From Kingdonia uniflora (taxonomy: Eukaryota; Streptophyta; Magnoliopsida; Ranunculales; Circaeasteraceae), in contig JACGCM010002394.1 of assembly GCA_014058105.1 (NCBI GenBank), positions 1,054,001 through 1,118,000 on the forward strand: a DNA stretch of 64,000 nt, in the 5' to 3' direction. The notes beneath the pieces are model-generated. The model did no database searches. It saw nothing but the letters and a program-made list of their open reading frames with translations, and was not told the DNA's origin. Made by a program: the position numbers and the translations under genes. Below, piece after piece: positions 12,226-23,036 of this stretch. Each line of letters starts with the position of its first letter. The first letter of the stretch is position 1.

Positions 12226-12344
12226 CAATGATCAGTATTTAAGCTGACTCTTCAGATTCCCAACGTTAGAAGGATTTCCCAAAAGCCACAAACAGATATT
12301 CATGAATATCCATTGGAAATGATTCCTAGATATTAACTGCAACA

Positions 12345-12790
12345 TTGGTGACACTTCTCAGCCAACACCATTCGCCCATAATGTTTTTTATACTATTGGC
12401 TAAGAGGGGGAGGTTGTAGTGGCTTATTCTGCATCTTGGACTCATGCTTTATCTTTGACCAACATACGAACTTTCGACTTCATCAATAGAGCATGTGGCA
12501 CATTTATAGTATAATCAGAATCAAGACCACAACTTCAGTAAATAGTTGCAGTACGAGTTTCTCAACTAACACCACTCGCCCATGATGTTCCTCGTAGTCT
12601 TGGTTAAGAGCCGTCTTGTAATAGCTTGTTTTGCATCTCGGATTCATACTTCATCCTCGACCTCATCAACATACATGAAATACTACTAAAAACATATTCA
12701 GTAACCCTAAGTTTTCGACCTCTACATCAACAGTTCGAGTTAAGCAAATGTACAATCATCAATAAAGCCATTATCCAGCAACAAAAATTA
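12345..12790 (+). repeat. Tandem duplication across the PPT / 3' LTR junction of E1
   Basis: Two diverged copies, offset about 205 bp. Copy 1 has CAACACCATTCGCCCATAAT, a purine tract and TGTAGTGGCTTATTCTGCAT. Copy 2 has TAACACCACTCGCCCATGAT, a decayed purine tract and TGTAATAGCTTGTTTTGCAT. The unit spans the purine tract and the first part of the LTR. Confidence 0.7.
12402..12414 (+). other. E1 polypurine tract
   Basis: The sequence AAGAGGGGGAGGT directly precedes the LTR start TGTAGTGG. A polypurine tract primes plus-strand DNA synthesis and always abuts the 3' LTR. It fixes the orientation of E1 as + and shows the 4.6-12.1 kb region lies inside the element. Confidence 0.8.
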
Positions 12791-13148
12791 GAATATTACA
12801 TAATCTAGTCAAGGAATATCTAACATATATCTTGTAACGTCCATCATTAAGAATCTTAATGGTCGTCAAACGGTCATATTATAAATAGGACCCGAGAATT
12901 CCAAATGAAGGATGAATGAATCCACACTCTAAACATTTTATATACTCAGAACACTCACTGAAATAAGCTAGTAATCTCAATGGTATCATCATCTCTTTCT
13001 CAAAATCATCAAGAGAGGTTATGAATTTTAACCTATTCAAAGGTTTTCCATGCTAAATTATTATGTTAGTTATTACTTATTATTCTTGAGCGTTATAAAC
13101 ATATCTGGTGTAAAGGCTAAGTCTGAATCCCAGAATTAGGCTATTACA
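12415..13148 (+). repeat. E1 3' LTR
   Basis: Starts TGTAGTGG after the purine tract and ends GGCTATTACA. The 3' part (GGTTTTCCATGCTAA near 13023, then GTGTAAAGGCTAAG) matches the reverse complement of the E4, E6 and E7 LTRs (TAGCATGGAAAACC; TGTAATGGCC at the end). It contains the duplication described above. No primer-binding site follows, so it is a 3' and not a 5' LTR. TATGC follows as a possible target duplication; its partner is lost with the 5' end. Confidence 0.75.
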
Positions 13149-14955
13149 TATGCCAAACTTAATTTCAGGTCCACATTTGATCAAAAGTGTTTTTAGGCTA
13201 ATTTTACATCAATTAAACCAAATCCTATAATATCATCATCTCTTTAAGAGTTAGAGAACGTTAATCAAGCTTTAATAACTAACTTATAAGAATCATCATT
13301 AAAAAAACATAGGAGTCAATGAAAGAGATACCTGTAGGAGAGTTAGGAAAAGCCGTAGAGTAGCTACTACAATGTGGAAGCGCTAGGCAACGTCTACTTC
13401 CCCGCTCTCTTGGTGAATAAATCTTTAATCTACCTTTGAGGTACACCCATTCGTGTCGCAGTTATTAGCAAATAACACTATCGTAGATGCCCCTTTCGTT
13501 TGGAGCAGGGTTTTGTGCCTTGATTGAAAGAGAAGAAGGCTATCTAGATGCAGTGAGGCTTTGGGAAGAGTAGACTTATTATGGAGGAGAGAGTAGGGTT
13601 GGTAATTTAAGAGAACACCGCCCGACCTACCCTCCCCGTTTAAAATATTCATGCCCTTAATACCCGCTAACTTAATTCTGAACATTTTAACCTGGACGCC
13701 TCATTTAAAATATTCATGTCCTTAATACCCGCTAACTTAATTCCATACATTTTAACCCGGACGGGTCTGGTTAGGGCTACAATATTTATTCGAACTTCTG
13801 ATTTATTCTGAACCTTATTTTATGATTTCGATTTTTGAAAATTTGATTTCCGATTTTTTTTCCAAAAAATATCGAATCAGAATCGGATAGCCTTTTGCTA
13901 TTCTGATTTTCTGAAATTTTCGATCCAAAATTTTCGAATAAGATCCAATCCGATTTTTCTGAATAATATCCGATCTGATTCTTCTGAATAACATCCGATC
14001 CAATTTTTTTGAATATTCTTATTCAATATTTATTATATTCTTCATAGTTATTATTATTATTTTTAGATGGAGATGTGGTGATGTTACCATTGTATGAGTA
14101 AGGGTTGGATATTTTGATTTGGGAACATTACGTTTTAATTTTAAATATAAAAAAACCAAAGATTCATTATTTTTACAAATATTATCTATGTAAGGGTATT
14201 ATGAGATTAGGGAATTCCATGTTAGTTAGAATCTCTTGAGGGCTTATAATTGAACTTGGATACATAGTGGATTTATAACTTAGTGGTGGGGAGTAGTCTT
14301 AGTGTGAACCTCCAGTAAATATTATATTTTGTGTGCATGATAATTGTATTTCTAATATCTTGGTTGATTATATGCATACCAGGAGAATAACGGAGAAAAC
14401 TAAATTGCGCACGGGGGACGTATTCCGCACGTTCACCCCAACCTCTGGTACATATCTTGCGTGAAGGTGTTTATCTTCATATGCATTGTTACCTTTATCG
14501 CGCCATCTTCAACATTCAGCCTCAACCTTTTAGAGCCTCCAAATTGCACTATGGCACCACTTATTTATTAGGCATCATAATTAGTTATTGTTATATGGAT
14601 CATAAACCATCTCAGTCATGCTTCCCTTATTTTTACTCCCAGCGAAGATATTTTTTATCTTCTTGGGCTTCTAATTTCGGACCCCCCCCTGCCATGTCGG
14701 CATAGGCATGTGTTATTCCTAATTTTAAATAAAGGGGGTTGTATCAGGTTGGCAACCTTTTAGTGCTAGACCTTAATATTTAGAGCAACATAGGCAGTCT
14801 CTGTAGCTCAATGAACATTAAATCTTTCTCTCTTTTTGGTAAAAATTATAATTTATGCAAGAATGCATATCATGCACGTTCTTAATGGATTAATTTTATT
14901 CACTTCTTGCTTATGTATAATTATTAGTAATTAACTTATATATGTTGTGAAACAG
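13149..14955. other. Flank between E1 and the OST48 fragment; no gene recognised
   Basis: Outside the E1 LTR. Contains a two-copy direct repeat (13637-13765) and, at about 13930-14020, three diverged copies of a unit of about 26 bp built on TCTGAATAATATCCGATC. A minus-strand reading frame at 13685-13425 (86 codons) is open but matches nothing I know. A short C-rich run is at about 14681-14690. The rest is AT-rich and looks like intron or intergenic DNA; sequence up to 14955 could be the intron before the first visible OST48 exon. Confidence 0.4.
13637..13765. repeat. Two-copy direct repeat of about 64 bp
   Basis: The block TTTAAAATATTCATGCCCTT, AATACCCGCTAACTTAATTC and CATTTTAACCTGGACG occurs twice back to back (about 13637-13700 and 13701-13765) with few differences. 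Recent local tandem duplication, or a two-unit remnant of a minisatellite. Confidence 0.7.
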
Positions 14956-16842
14956 GCTCCCGTACTGTTTAAAGGGATTGGTCATACACTAAATGCCGCC
15001 AATAGCTTGGTAAGGTGACTTTATGAATTTTAACTTTGTTTGACTTGATAAAACAGAGTAATCCGACTTTAAATGTTTGTTCATCCTCGTCTGCACGGTG
15101 TTTCCGTTATGTTTTGTCTCTAGGTTTTGGAAGTTCTATCGGCATCTCCTTCAGCATATTCTTCTAATCCAGAGAGCAAGATGTCAAGTCCTCCATTACT
15201 CACAGGCTCTGTAATCTCTTTAGTTTCAGTTGCTCAGGTAATTTGATTTTGGATCTTCTTTTTATGTCCTTGATTGTCATATACAACACGTAAGCTTCAT
15301 TATCGTAAAATGTGTTCGTTCCTGTAACTTTTGTGATACAAGCTTCAGTATTTATTTAGCATTTTTTGAAAGAATATGAAAGAATCAAGAATAAGTATGT
15401 CAAAAGGCTGAATTTTCAACTATACAATTTTTGGCAATTGAGGCATCTGCATCATTAAATAAAGCATGATGTACTTTTATGCTTATCATAATTTTTTTTA
15501 TTATTATTACTGAAGACACTCATAGTATTCATGTTGAACTTGGAGATGACTAAAAACACTAGATATTTGCAGAATAAGTTTTAAGTTGGCTTTAGTGTTC
15601 TTATCTGTTCATAGTTCTCAAGGTAGTAAGTAATACACGAAACTAATAATACACATCGTATAGAAAACTAGAGAGAAGTAGTCTTCTTAGATAGGTATAA
15701 GCAATACTTGCACCATAGAATTCTTGTTGTTAATCACTTTCCATATTTTTCAAATAAGTATAAATAGACAATAGGTAATACATCAACTTCCTCTTGCATG
15801 CCGATTATGAAAACATCTTGAATTTGATAAGACTCATTCAAAAGAAAGATGAATTATATTTTCCAAGGTAGACTACTATTAAACATATGATGATTAGTTA
15901 AATTTTAGTCAACGGTGATTAATTACTATATCTCGTTATGTTGTAGGGAAGGAATAATGCCCGTGTCCTTATCTCTGGCTCATTAGATTTATTCAGCAAC
16001 CAGTATGTAGTATACATATTCATCTTTGGACTTCCCATATACTATTTGTACTAATAATCCTTAGTTTCAAATTTTAGGTTTTTTCAATCGGAAGTACAAA
16101 AAGCTAGAAGCACAACCAAGTAAGTGAACTTCTTTAAACATTATATTTGTGTAAATATGCATCCATAAATATAAAATATATCATCTTTAGGCCTCGTTTG
16201 CTTTTATATTTAGTAAATCCCGTCATTACACTAATAATTGTATAATCCTTTTTTTTATCCAGAATAATGAAGTTAACATCTGTAAGGAATCCATATCAGG
16301 TTTTGAAATCGAGAAAGTGGTCTTACCCTTAAAATGTTCCTTAAAGGTGAACTATTTTGGTCAAACTCGAATAATAAATTAGTACCAGTAAATAGAAATT
16401 GTATCATTGATATCAAAGCATCTCATGTTTATGTTATAAAACTTGAAAAAGAGTTTATAACATAAAAGTCACTAATGGTTGTTCAAGATATACAAAAATT
16501 TCTTGAATGCTAAAAACTGAGCAGTTCTAACATTCGGATTAGAAATGCTAAACACTACTAGCATGCCTTGCCTTTAGGTGAGCATGGCAGGGCAAATAGA
16601 TACCCTTGCTTTGCACAAATTTTGTGAGATGTTTTAATGTTCATCGTAAGACAACAAACACGTTATATTTGGCGTATTACATTCTATGAAATAATTGGGA
16701 TCTATTTTTGTACTCTTATTATGCACCCAGAAATGAAATGCGAATTATTCTACTTTGTGTTAACTGATATGATAAATCTGGTAATGAGCAATTTGTCACT
16801 GAACTCAGCAAATGGGTCTTCCACGAAAGAGGCCATCTCAGG
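14956..16842 (+). pseudogene. OST48: OST48 (oligosaccharyltransferase 48-kDa subunit) gene fragment, five exons
   Basis: OST48 (DDOST/WBP1 family) is a subunit of the ER complex that transfers glycans to Asn residues. Exons: 14956-15009 (APVLFKGIGHTLNAANSL), 15124-15237 (ending [16 protein letters not shown]), 15947-16002 (GRNNARVLISGSLDLFSN), 16078-16119 (FFQSEVQKARSTT) and 16767-16842 ([20 protein letters not shown]). The order and sequence match the middle of plant OST48 closely. Phases agree across all junctions and donors are GT. All acceptors are AG except the last, which reads TG at 16765-16766. The N-terminal exons and the C-terminal half with the membrane anchor are not found on either side within the window, so this is probably a truncated copy or one broken by insertions. 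Coding sequence inside the exons is free of stops, so decay is recent or the copy is still partly functional. Confidence 0.85.
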
Positions 16843-17984
16843 GTACCACATATGACCTAGGATTTTCTGTTTAATCTTAATAATAGTATCCACTACACAA
16901 ATTTAGATGTGCAGAATAGAGGATTATAAAGAAATGCAATTTTATTTTTTGCTGAGTAGATTATAATCAAGGTTGAGTACATAATATATATTACCATGGC
17001 TGTAATTCATTACATTGCCATGTGTATAGAATACTATGTTAAAATAATGGAGATCAGGAGGAAGAGAAGAGACGAGATGAGAGAAATAGAGAAGAGATAA
17101 TCATTGGGATAAAGAGGAGGTAAAGGAGGGACCAAGACTTCAGGAATCATGCACTCCTGATATTTTCTCAAGATTTTTTCATTGTGATTATCTCTTTAGA
17201 TTTTCACTATATGTTACGTCTCTCTATTAATTCTCTTTCTTAATCATGTTTCTTTACCTCTTCTCATAATTGTTCTCCACTTCCATATTTTTTTAATCTC
17301 TGAAGTCCTCTCACACACTCTCTCTAAATCTTGTTTTTAATTTTCTCCCTAGACATTCCATATACAAATTTCCCCCCTCTTAAATTGTCTCAAATTTGCT
17401 CCTTTACCTTTTTAGATGAAAGTCGGAAGTTATTATGGGGCCTAAATTAAGAAAATTTTGACCTTGAATTGGAACATCATATTTTTTTTGAGTGTTTTTC
17501 ATATATGACTTAATTTTATCAGATTTAATAAACATCAATAGTTAGACACAATGTTTACTTTTACGTTGCCTAAATTAAGGATATTTTTACCTTGAACACG
17601 GATCCAATAAATACCAATAGCAACAAAGATGTTAATATGTAAGTGCGCGACCCTAAGAAGTATTAGCTCCACTCTTTTGCCTCTTATTATGCGCCTGAGT
17701 ACATCATCTCATATGTGAGGCGAAACCGTCAATTTACATTCCCCAAAGAAGACTAAGGCCTAAGGGCATGCCAACGGTTGGCATCTAAGTATTTTTTTAG
17801 ACCATGATCAGGATAAAAACATTTCTAGGTAAATTTTCTGAATCCTAAACTACCTTGTACCAGTCAACTTTAGAGTTGTGTGTTTTCTTAATTAATTCCC
17901 ATGCCGATTTTTTTGAGAATTCCCCATAAGTCTTTATGTTGAGAGGACGAGGGGGATGTGAAGCCATTTTTTTCTATGATTTAA
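16843..17984. other. No gene recognised; possible OST48 intron sequence
   Basis: AT-rich. At about 17048-17130 a purine-rich stretch is followed at about 17180-17340 by a pyrimidine-rich one, and GAGATAATCA and TGATTATCTC form a short inverted match, perhaps an old MITE. I find no continuation of OST48 (the expected next exons encode its C-terminal luminal domain and membrane anchor). Confidence 0.35.
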
Positions 17985-18960
17985 TTGATCTCAGGATATC
18001 TTGTATTTAAAGTCTGTCATTTATCATTGTTAATGAGGGAGCTGACTTTAGTGTACTTATTTAGCCCAATAAGTATTCTGCATCTTTGCACATGTGTTTT
18101 CTCTAAGACCCCTCTGTTTAACCAAGGATCTTTCCGAATGAGAATCTTCTCTCCATTATCAATAATAATGTCAAATAAAGTCATAACATCTTGTCTAACC
18201 TTTAACACGGATCTAAAAGCCCAAGAACAGTCATAAGGAGATTATATTGGCCATAAAGAATTGTCTTCTATTATTCTTTATTGTATCCAAATTTGTCCAA
18301 CAAGTAGGGGTATCTTGAATAATCTTCCAGATGTTCTTCATGATTGTAGCAACCTTGTTAATAATGTCTTTTACTTCTGATGTTTCTCCTTAGGCATGCA
18401 TACTCTTCTCAAGCAACATTACACATTCTTTTGTTCATCACTGGACCAGACCAAAGAAAAGTTCTTAAAAGACCTATCTTGTCAATTACTTTGGAGGGGA
18501 ACATAAAGCAGGCTGACCAGTAAATAGTAAAAGTTGATAAGGCAACATTAATCAATTGCACTGCAACAGCATATGAAAGAGCTCTATGTTTCCAACTAGA
18601 GATTCTCTTCTTGATTTTTTTAATAATTGAATCATAGTCCTTTGCAGTCAATCTAGTACTTATGAGTGGTAAGCCTAGGTATTTTACTGGCAAGGAGGAC
18701 ACATTGAAGTTGAGAGTAGGGCTGATAAAAAGTTGCATATTTTGGTCAGCAGATTGGGCTTTTTTAAGAATTTATGTTGAGGCCCATCCATTCAATGAAT
18801 TCCTTTAGAACTGTCAGTTCTGTAGATTATTTGCTATGTTCTTCTTAGTACTTAAGCAGATAAGAAGATCATCTGCAAAGATGAGGTGTGAAATGAGAGT
18901 ATCTGAGCAGCTAGGACCTAGGGATAAGCTTAAAAATTTTCAATTACACGTCCATGTTAA
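17985..18960 (-). mobile_element. L1-type LINE fragment, end of reverse transcriptase
   Basis: The minus strand contains the RT catalytic motif LIFADDLLIC (FADD at 18879-18868), then SLPVKYLGLPLISTRLTAKD, IKKRISSWKHRALSYAV and FMFPSKVIDKIGLLRTFLW (18738-18409), all diagnostic of non-LTR LINE reverse transcriptases. Downstream, 18208-18017 reads DNGEKILIRKDPWLNRG and KVSSLIN, the linker before the zinc-binding domain. 5' and 3' truncated; no poly-A tail seen. Several frameshifts. It lies about 1.1 kb past the last OST48 exon and may be an intronic insertion. Confidence 0.85.
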
Positions 18961-19757
18961 GTCTTTATGAAAGATCTTCTATAGCAATTACTTTTTGTTT
19001 TACTATCAAATGAACCATTTAATAAGTGAATAATACCATATAAGGCCAATAAAAGTTTTTTTTTCTGGTAATGTGTGTTATGTGTTTTTAATATGGCTTA
19101 TCTTGTTAGAGACCTAATGGAGATTAGTAGAATAGCTATTAAAATCTTACTCAATTTGACCAAATTATAAGTTCTTATCTAGGATTTATTTTGTCAATGA
19201 GAGTTTATTCTTTGATAGTAAGATTTTGGTGTTGAGATTGCTGATTTATTTTGACCTTGGTCTAAGCATTCACCTGGCAGCTTTTCATTGAACCAAAGAT
19301 GAGAACAAACAAGTCCAAAAGATGTTACTTTAGTCAGAGGCTCCGGAGGAACACATATATGAACCTGAAGGCGTGATGCTCAAGAATGGTGAAGAGGTAG
19401 GAAATCTCTATAACCATGTTTTTTTACCTTTCCAAACTTGTTTGCCCAAAATGCTCAGTTTTAATATATATTATATTATAAAAAATATCTCGAATGACAA
19501 CAGCTACATCATGGGAAAGCAACACTTATTTGTTTTACTGCTTACTTTCTGAGCCTATGTTGTTAATTTGCAATGACTTACAAGAACTATTACTTGTATT
19601 ATAGATCAGATATACAAGTGTGATCAACATAATTTGTTGAAACTTTGTTTCTTTCTTTTAGTAACATAACTTTAAGCTTGTAATCTACATAACTTCAAAG
19701 AGAGAAGGGGTCGATACTACATCTACAACCATTGATTTTATGAAACACAGAAGTTTT
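18961..19757. other. No gene certain; one exon-like 59-bp block at 19338-19396
   Basis: AT-rich intron-like sequence. At 19338-19396 a stop-free block reads APEEHIYEPEGVMLKNGEE on the + strand, with AG directly before and GTAGG directly after. I do not recognise the protein, and it is not a part of OST48 that I know. It could be a lone exon of a second gene fragment or chance. Confidence 0.3.
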
Positions 19758-20138
19758 TTATTATGTTGTTTTGAAGGTTTTTTTTATTCTATTTTTTCTG
19801 AAACAATTTTTTTTTCTTCTGAAAACTGCTTTCAAAACATTGTTAGCATCTCTAATTTTCTAGTATTAGAAGGCTAAATAAAGGTCCTTCCTGTTTTTAG
19901 ATACCCTAAAATTTTCACAAGTTTTTGCGGGCTAAATATAAATATATATTTATTGGCAATATTTAGTGTGCAAAAACTTGAGAAAATTTTAGGGTATCTG
20001 AAAACAGGAAGGACCTTTATTTAGCCTTCTGATACTAGAAAATTAGAGATGCTAACATTGTTTTGAAAGCAGTTCTCAAAAAAAAAATTGTTTCAGAAAA
20101 AATAGAAGAAAAAAAAATCCTTCAAAACAATATAATAA
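19758..20138. repeat. Long near-perfect inverted repeat (fold-back / MITE-like)
   Basis: Left arm 19758-19939 and right arm 19959-20138 are reverse complements with few mismatches over about 180 bp, separated by a 19-bp AT-rich loop. Examples: AGGCTAAATAAAGGTCCTTC in the left arm and GAAGGACCTTTATTTAGCCT in the right; TAGAGATGCTAACA against TGTTAGCATCTCTA. A transcript would form a long hairpin. No coding content. Consistent with a fold-back MITE or a small-RNA-producing inverted duplication. Confidence 0.9.
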
Positions 20139-20480
20139 TTTTTTTTGACTTTTCTCCTATACTTTAACATGACATTAGAGAGCAACTTGTAGTTCTTAAC
20201 CCTATTTTACACTTTAACATACAATTCGAGATGCTCTTGTTATATTCTTCACCATTTATAATTCCTGCTCTTTGATAGTTTTTGATTTTGATAGTTTTTG
20301 TTTCAAGTAAGCTGAGGAAATTTAAACATCCTTCCTCTTGGACAAGAAGTTCAGCCTAAATAATATGTTTTTCTTATGAGTAAAGTTTGGTTTATTGGAA
20401 TAGAGAGTAGTAGCCGAGTGACATAAACATGTGAACCCGCCTAAGCCTCATTATATATATATATATATAGCCTTTTATGA
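20139..20480. other. Spacer with (TA)n microsatellite
   Basis: AT-rich spacer with no gene seen. A run of about ten TA units lies at about 20451-20471, directly before the presumed truncated end of E4. Confidence 0.5.
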
Positions 20481-20506
20481 TCACATAAGCATATGAGGTC
20501 GTAAAC

Positions 20507-20935
20507 TTGGAGGTTGTTCTTCAGACTGAATCAACTAAATATTACAAAAAGGTGGAAGAGAATATAACCTTTTATTATATGATAGACAGGGAAATGGTAC
20601 ATCAAAAGAATAGGTACTCGCATTTGGAGTCACGTCTTGAGAAGGTGATATATAACTTTTCATGGATCGTTGTAGCTTATGCATCACGGGAAAACCTGTT
20701 AAAGTCGACTGTTATGTATTTTGTAGAGGAAATAAAAAGACTTGAGTTAGAACAAGATACCTTGTTTAAGGGCTTGTCTGACAAGGGATGTGTTTGTAAA
20801 GTGAGTATAGATCGGGGGAAATGTATAGCCTTCATGGAATCCAACTTAGGCTCTCGACCTGTTGATCTGATAGAGAGGGGCAAAGTTACTATAACTCACA
20901 AGCTGAACTCTGTTCGACCTCCTGCTGAAGGGTAA
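20507..20935 (+). pseudogene. E4 antisense ORF, C-terminal coiled-coil part
   Basis: A 142-codon stop-free frame on the strand opposite to E4 pol, directly beyond its tandem array. It contains REMVHQKNRYSHLESRLEKV and VEEIKRLELEQDTLF, coiled-coil-like, and ends VRPPAEG. Position and composition match the C-terminal end of ORF-C in E2 and E3, though I could not align the residues convincingly. The upstream part is cut off at the truncated end of E4. Confidence 0.5.
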
Positions 20936-21001
20936 AACATGGCTGACATCCCATAAACAGAAAATATATTCATTGTAATATGACCTGAAAATAAATAGTA
21001 T

Positions 21002-21515
21002 CTGTCGCAGATATAGTGAAATAGATAAAAGCTAGTATGGCCTTTGCCTTATCTTATGTCTGGTGGGCTTTTTGATATAAAACAAGTTCTTACATTTGTT
21101 CTAATCACAGAAATGGGTTGAGTTAAACCAAGTTAAATTTTGATTTAACTATAGAAATGTTGCAGACATATTGAATGAGATGAAGGCTAATATTACGTTT
21201 GCCTTATCTTATGCCTGTTTGAGTCTTTGATATGAAACAAGTTTCTACATTTGTTTCAATCGCAGAGATTGGTTGAGTTAAACCAGGTTGAATTTTGATT
21301 TAGCTATAAAAATGTTGCAGACATATTGAAAAAGATGAAGGCTAGTATTACTTTTGCCTTATCTTATGCATGTTTGAGTCTTTGATATGAAATAAGTTTC
21401 TACATTTGTTTCAATCATAGAGATTTAGAAGAGTTAGCCAAACCAAGTGTTATCCTTGATTTAGCTGGTATATGATCGATTAAAAGTTAGTATGATCTAT
21501 GCTTTAATTTACAGA
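21002..21515 (-). repeat. E4 post-pol tandem array, about 156-bp unit
   Basis: Three full copies and a partial fourth, starting at 21002, 21159, 21314 and about 21469 (periods 157 and 155). Shared blocks include TTGCCTTATCTTATG, GATATGAAACAAGTTTCTAC, ATTTGTTTCAATC and GAGTTAAACCA. Lies about 160 bp beyond the pol stop, between pol and the antisense ORF, the same layout as E1, E2 and E3. Confidence 0.9.
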
Positions 21516-21673
21516 ATATGGCTGAATCTACATAAGTAAAGAGATGTTATGAAGAACTTGAAAGTTTCATTTATTGGTTTAGAATTTACATTGAATGGAG
21601 ATGAAAATCTCAGTTTTGGAATTGAGAAAACAAAACAAAATAAACGAGCAATAGAAATGGAGTAGTAAGACGG

Positions 21674-23036
21674 TTAACAATAGTACCGTTTCAGTCGCCT
21701 AGTATTCCAAGGATTTAAAATGAGGATCCCCTCTTCTGTCATGAGATGATATGATCCCAGGCCTGAGAGACTTGTGATAATGAATGGACCCTCCCAATTA
21801 TTGACTAATTTTCCAGAATGAGGTTCTTTGCGATATTGTGGAATCTTCCTGAGAACGAGATTATCGATTTGAAAGGTACGGCTTCTGACTTGGCTATTGT
21901 ACAACCTGGCTAGCATATGATGATATTGACCTAGGTTAGCGATGACGCGTTCCCTAGTTTCATCAATCATATTAAGGTTGCAAGCCAATTTAAACTCATT
22001 CTCCTCGTTAGTCAGCTCGTGATCTCGAACTGGATGATGGTATTCAAAAGGACTGACGACCTCAGTTCTATAGGTAAGGAGGAATGGGGTGCATCCTGTT
22101 GACTGTTTGGGAGTGGTACGATATGCCCATATTACATGAAGCAATTCTCGAACCTAATTCCATTTTATCTATGAGTGAAACCATTTTTTGAGTCCATCCA
22201 TGATGGTTTTGTTGGTGATTTTGGCTTGGCCATTGGCTTGAGGATAGTAAGGATTGGATGGTGAGTGGATGCTATTATGTTGGTTGAGGAAGGTTACGAT
22301 TTTTTCTCCCACAAATTGGGGCCCGTTATCGATACGAATTAGGTGGGGGCACCCAAATTGAGTAATGATGTGTTCCTAGATAAAAGAGATGACCTCATCC
22401 TCTCTGGTTTGGCATAGTAGAACTACTTCTACCCATTTCATAAAATAATCGGTAACTACGAGTAGGTGACGGCGGTGACCTGGAGAGTTAGGGAATTCGC
22501 CGACGAGATCGAGTGCCCATCTTTTAAATGGCTAGAATACCTTGCTTGTATAGAGTTCGAGCGCAAGGGTGTGTATCATTAGTCTATGCCTTTGGCAGGT
22601 GTCGTATCTGCTTGAGTACTCCTCCGCTTGCTTGCGCATGCCAGGTCAAAATACTCCTTATGTAATATCCTTGTTTGTTAGCGATCGACTGGTGGCATGG
22701 GAGCCACAAGTCCCCTCATGTAACTCGCAAAACAATTCATCTGCTTTTTCTTTTGAGAGGCACTTAAAGTAAGGCCCCATGACAGAAAGGCGGTATAGCA
22801 CACCATTCTGATTAGTGTAGCGCTTCAAGTTTTTGATCCGCTGTCGGTGCTCTCTTGGATCTTCTAGGAGTGGTCTATTGCAATTATTATCGACACCGAG
22901 GTAGTCTAAGAAAGACTTTCGCCAATCGTCGTCTCCCCCTTTATCACCCCCAGTATTGATCGTACATACAAAAATACGATCAATGCTGGGGGTTGAAATG
23001 ATTTCGGTCTGAAGATATCGAGCTTCGGTATCCAAT
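21674..23036 (-). pseudogene. E4 integrase and pol C-terminus
   Basis: Reading from 23036: MDTEARYLQTEIIS, then GGDDDWRKSFLDYL, the zinc domain ELHEGTCGSH with YDTCQRH (the first Cys of the CxxC pair is Tyr), the core WALDLVGEF (first Asp), RIDNGPQF (second Asp) and ANGQAKITN, where the third catalytic Glu is Lys, as in E1. The C-terminal part WAYRTTPKQSTG to PWNTRRLKRYYC (22144-21674) is open for 156 codons. At least four stops replace conserved Trp (GVFxPGM, VFxPFKRW, SFIxEHI, NxVREL), all TGG to TAG or TGA. No chromodomain after the core. Confidence 0.88.

Larger units (their letters stand above)
1141..13148 (+). mobile_element. E1: 5'-truncated Ty3/gypsy Tat-lineage retrotransposon
   Basis: The element runs from the end of reverse transcriptase through both RNase H domains and integrase (1148-3736), a tandem-repeat array (3980-4432), a 7.5-kb region with coding capacity on the opposite strand (4630-12120), a purine tract (12402-12414) and a 3' LTR (12415-13148). 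The 5' LTR, gag, protease and most of RT are missing. Two RNase H domains and the lack of a chromodomain place it in the Tat lineage. It is closest to E4: both share a lysine at the third integrase catalytic position and related LTR ends. Frameshifts and stops throughout show it is dead. Confidence 0.85.

Noticed and set aside
16637..16855. 72-codon + strand frame over the last OST48 exon
   Set aside because: Out of frame with the conserved OST48 exon 16767-16842; chance frame.
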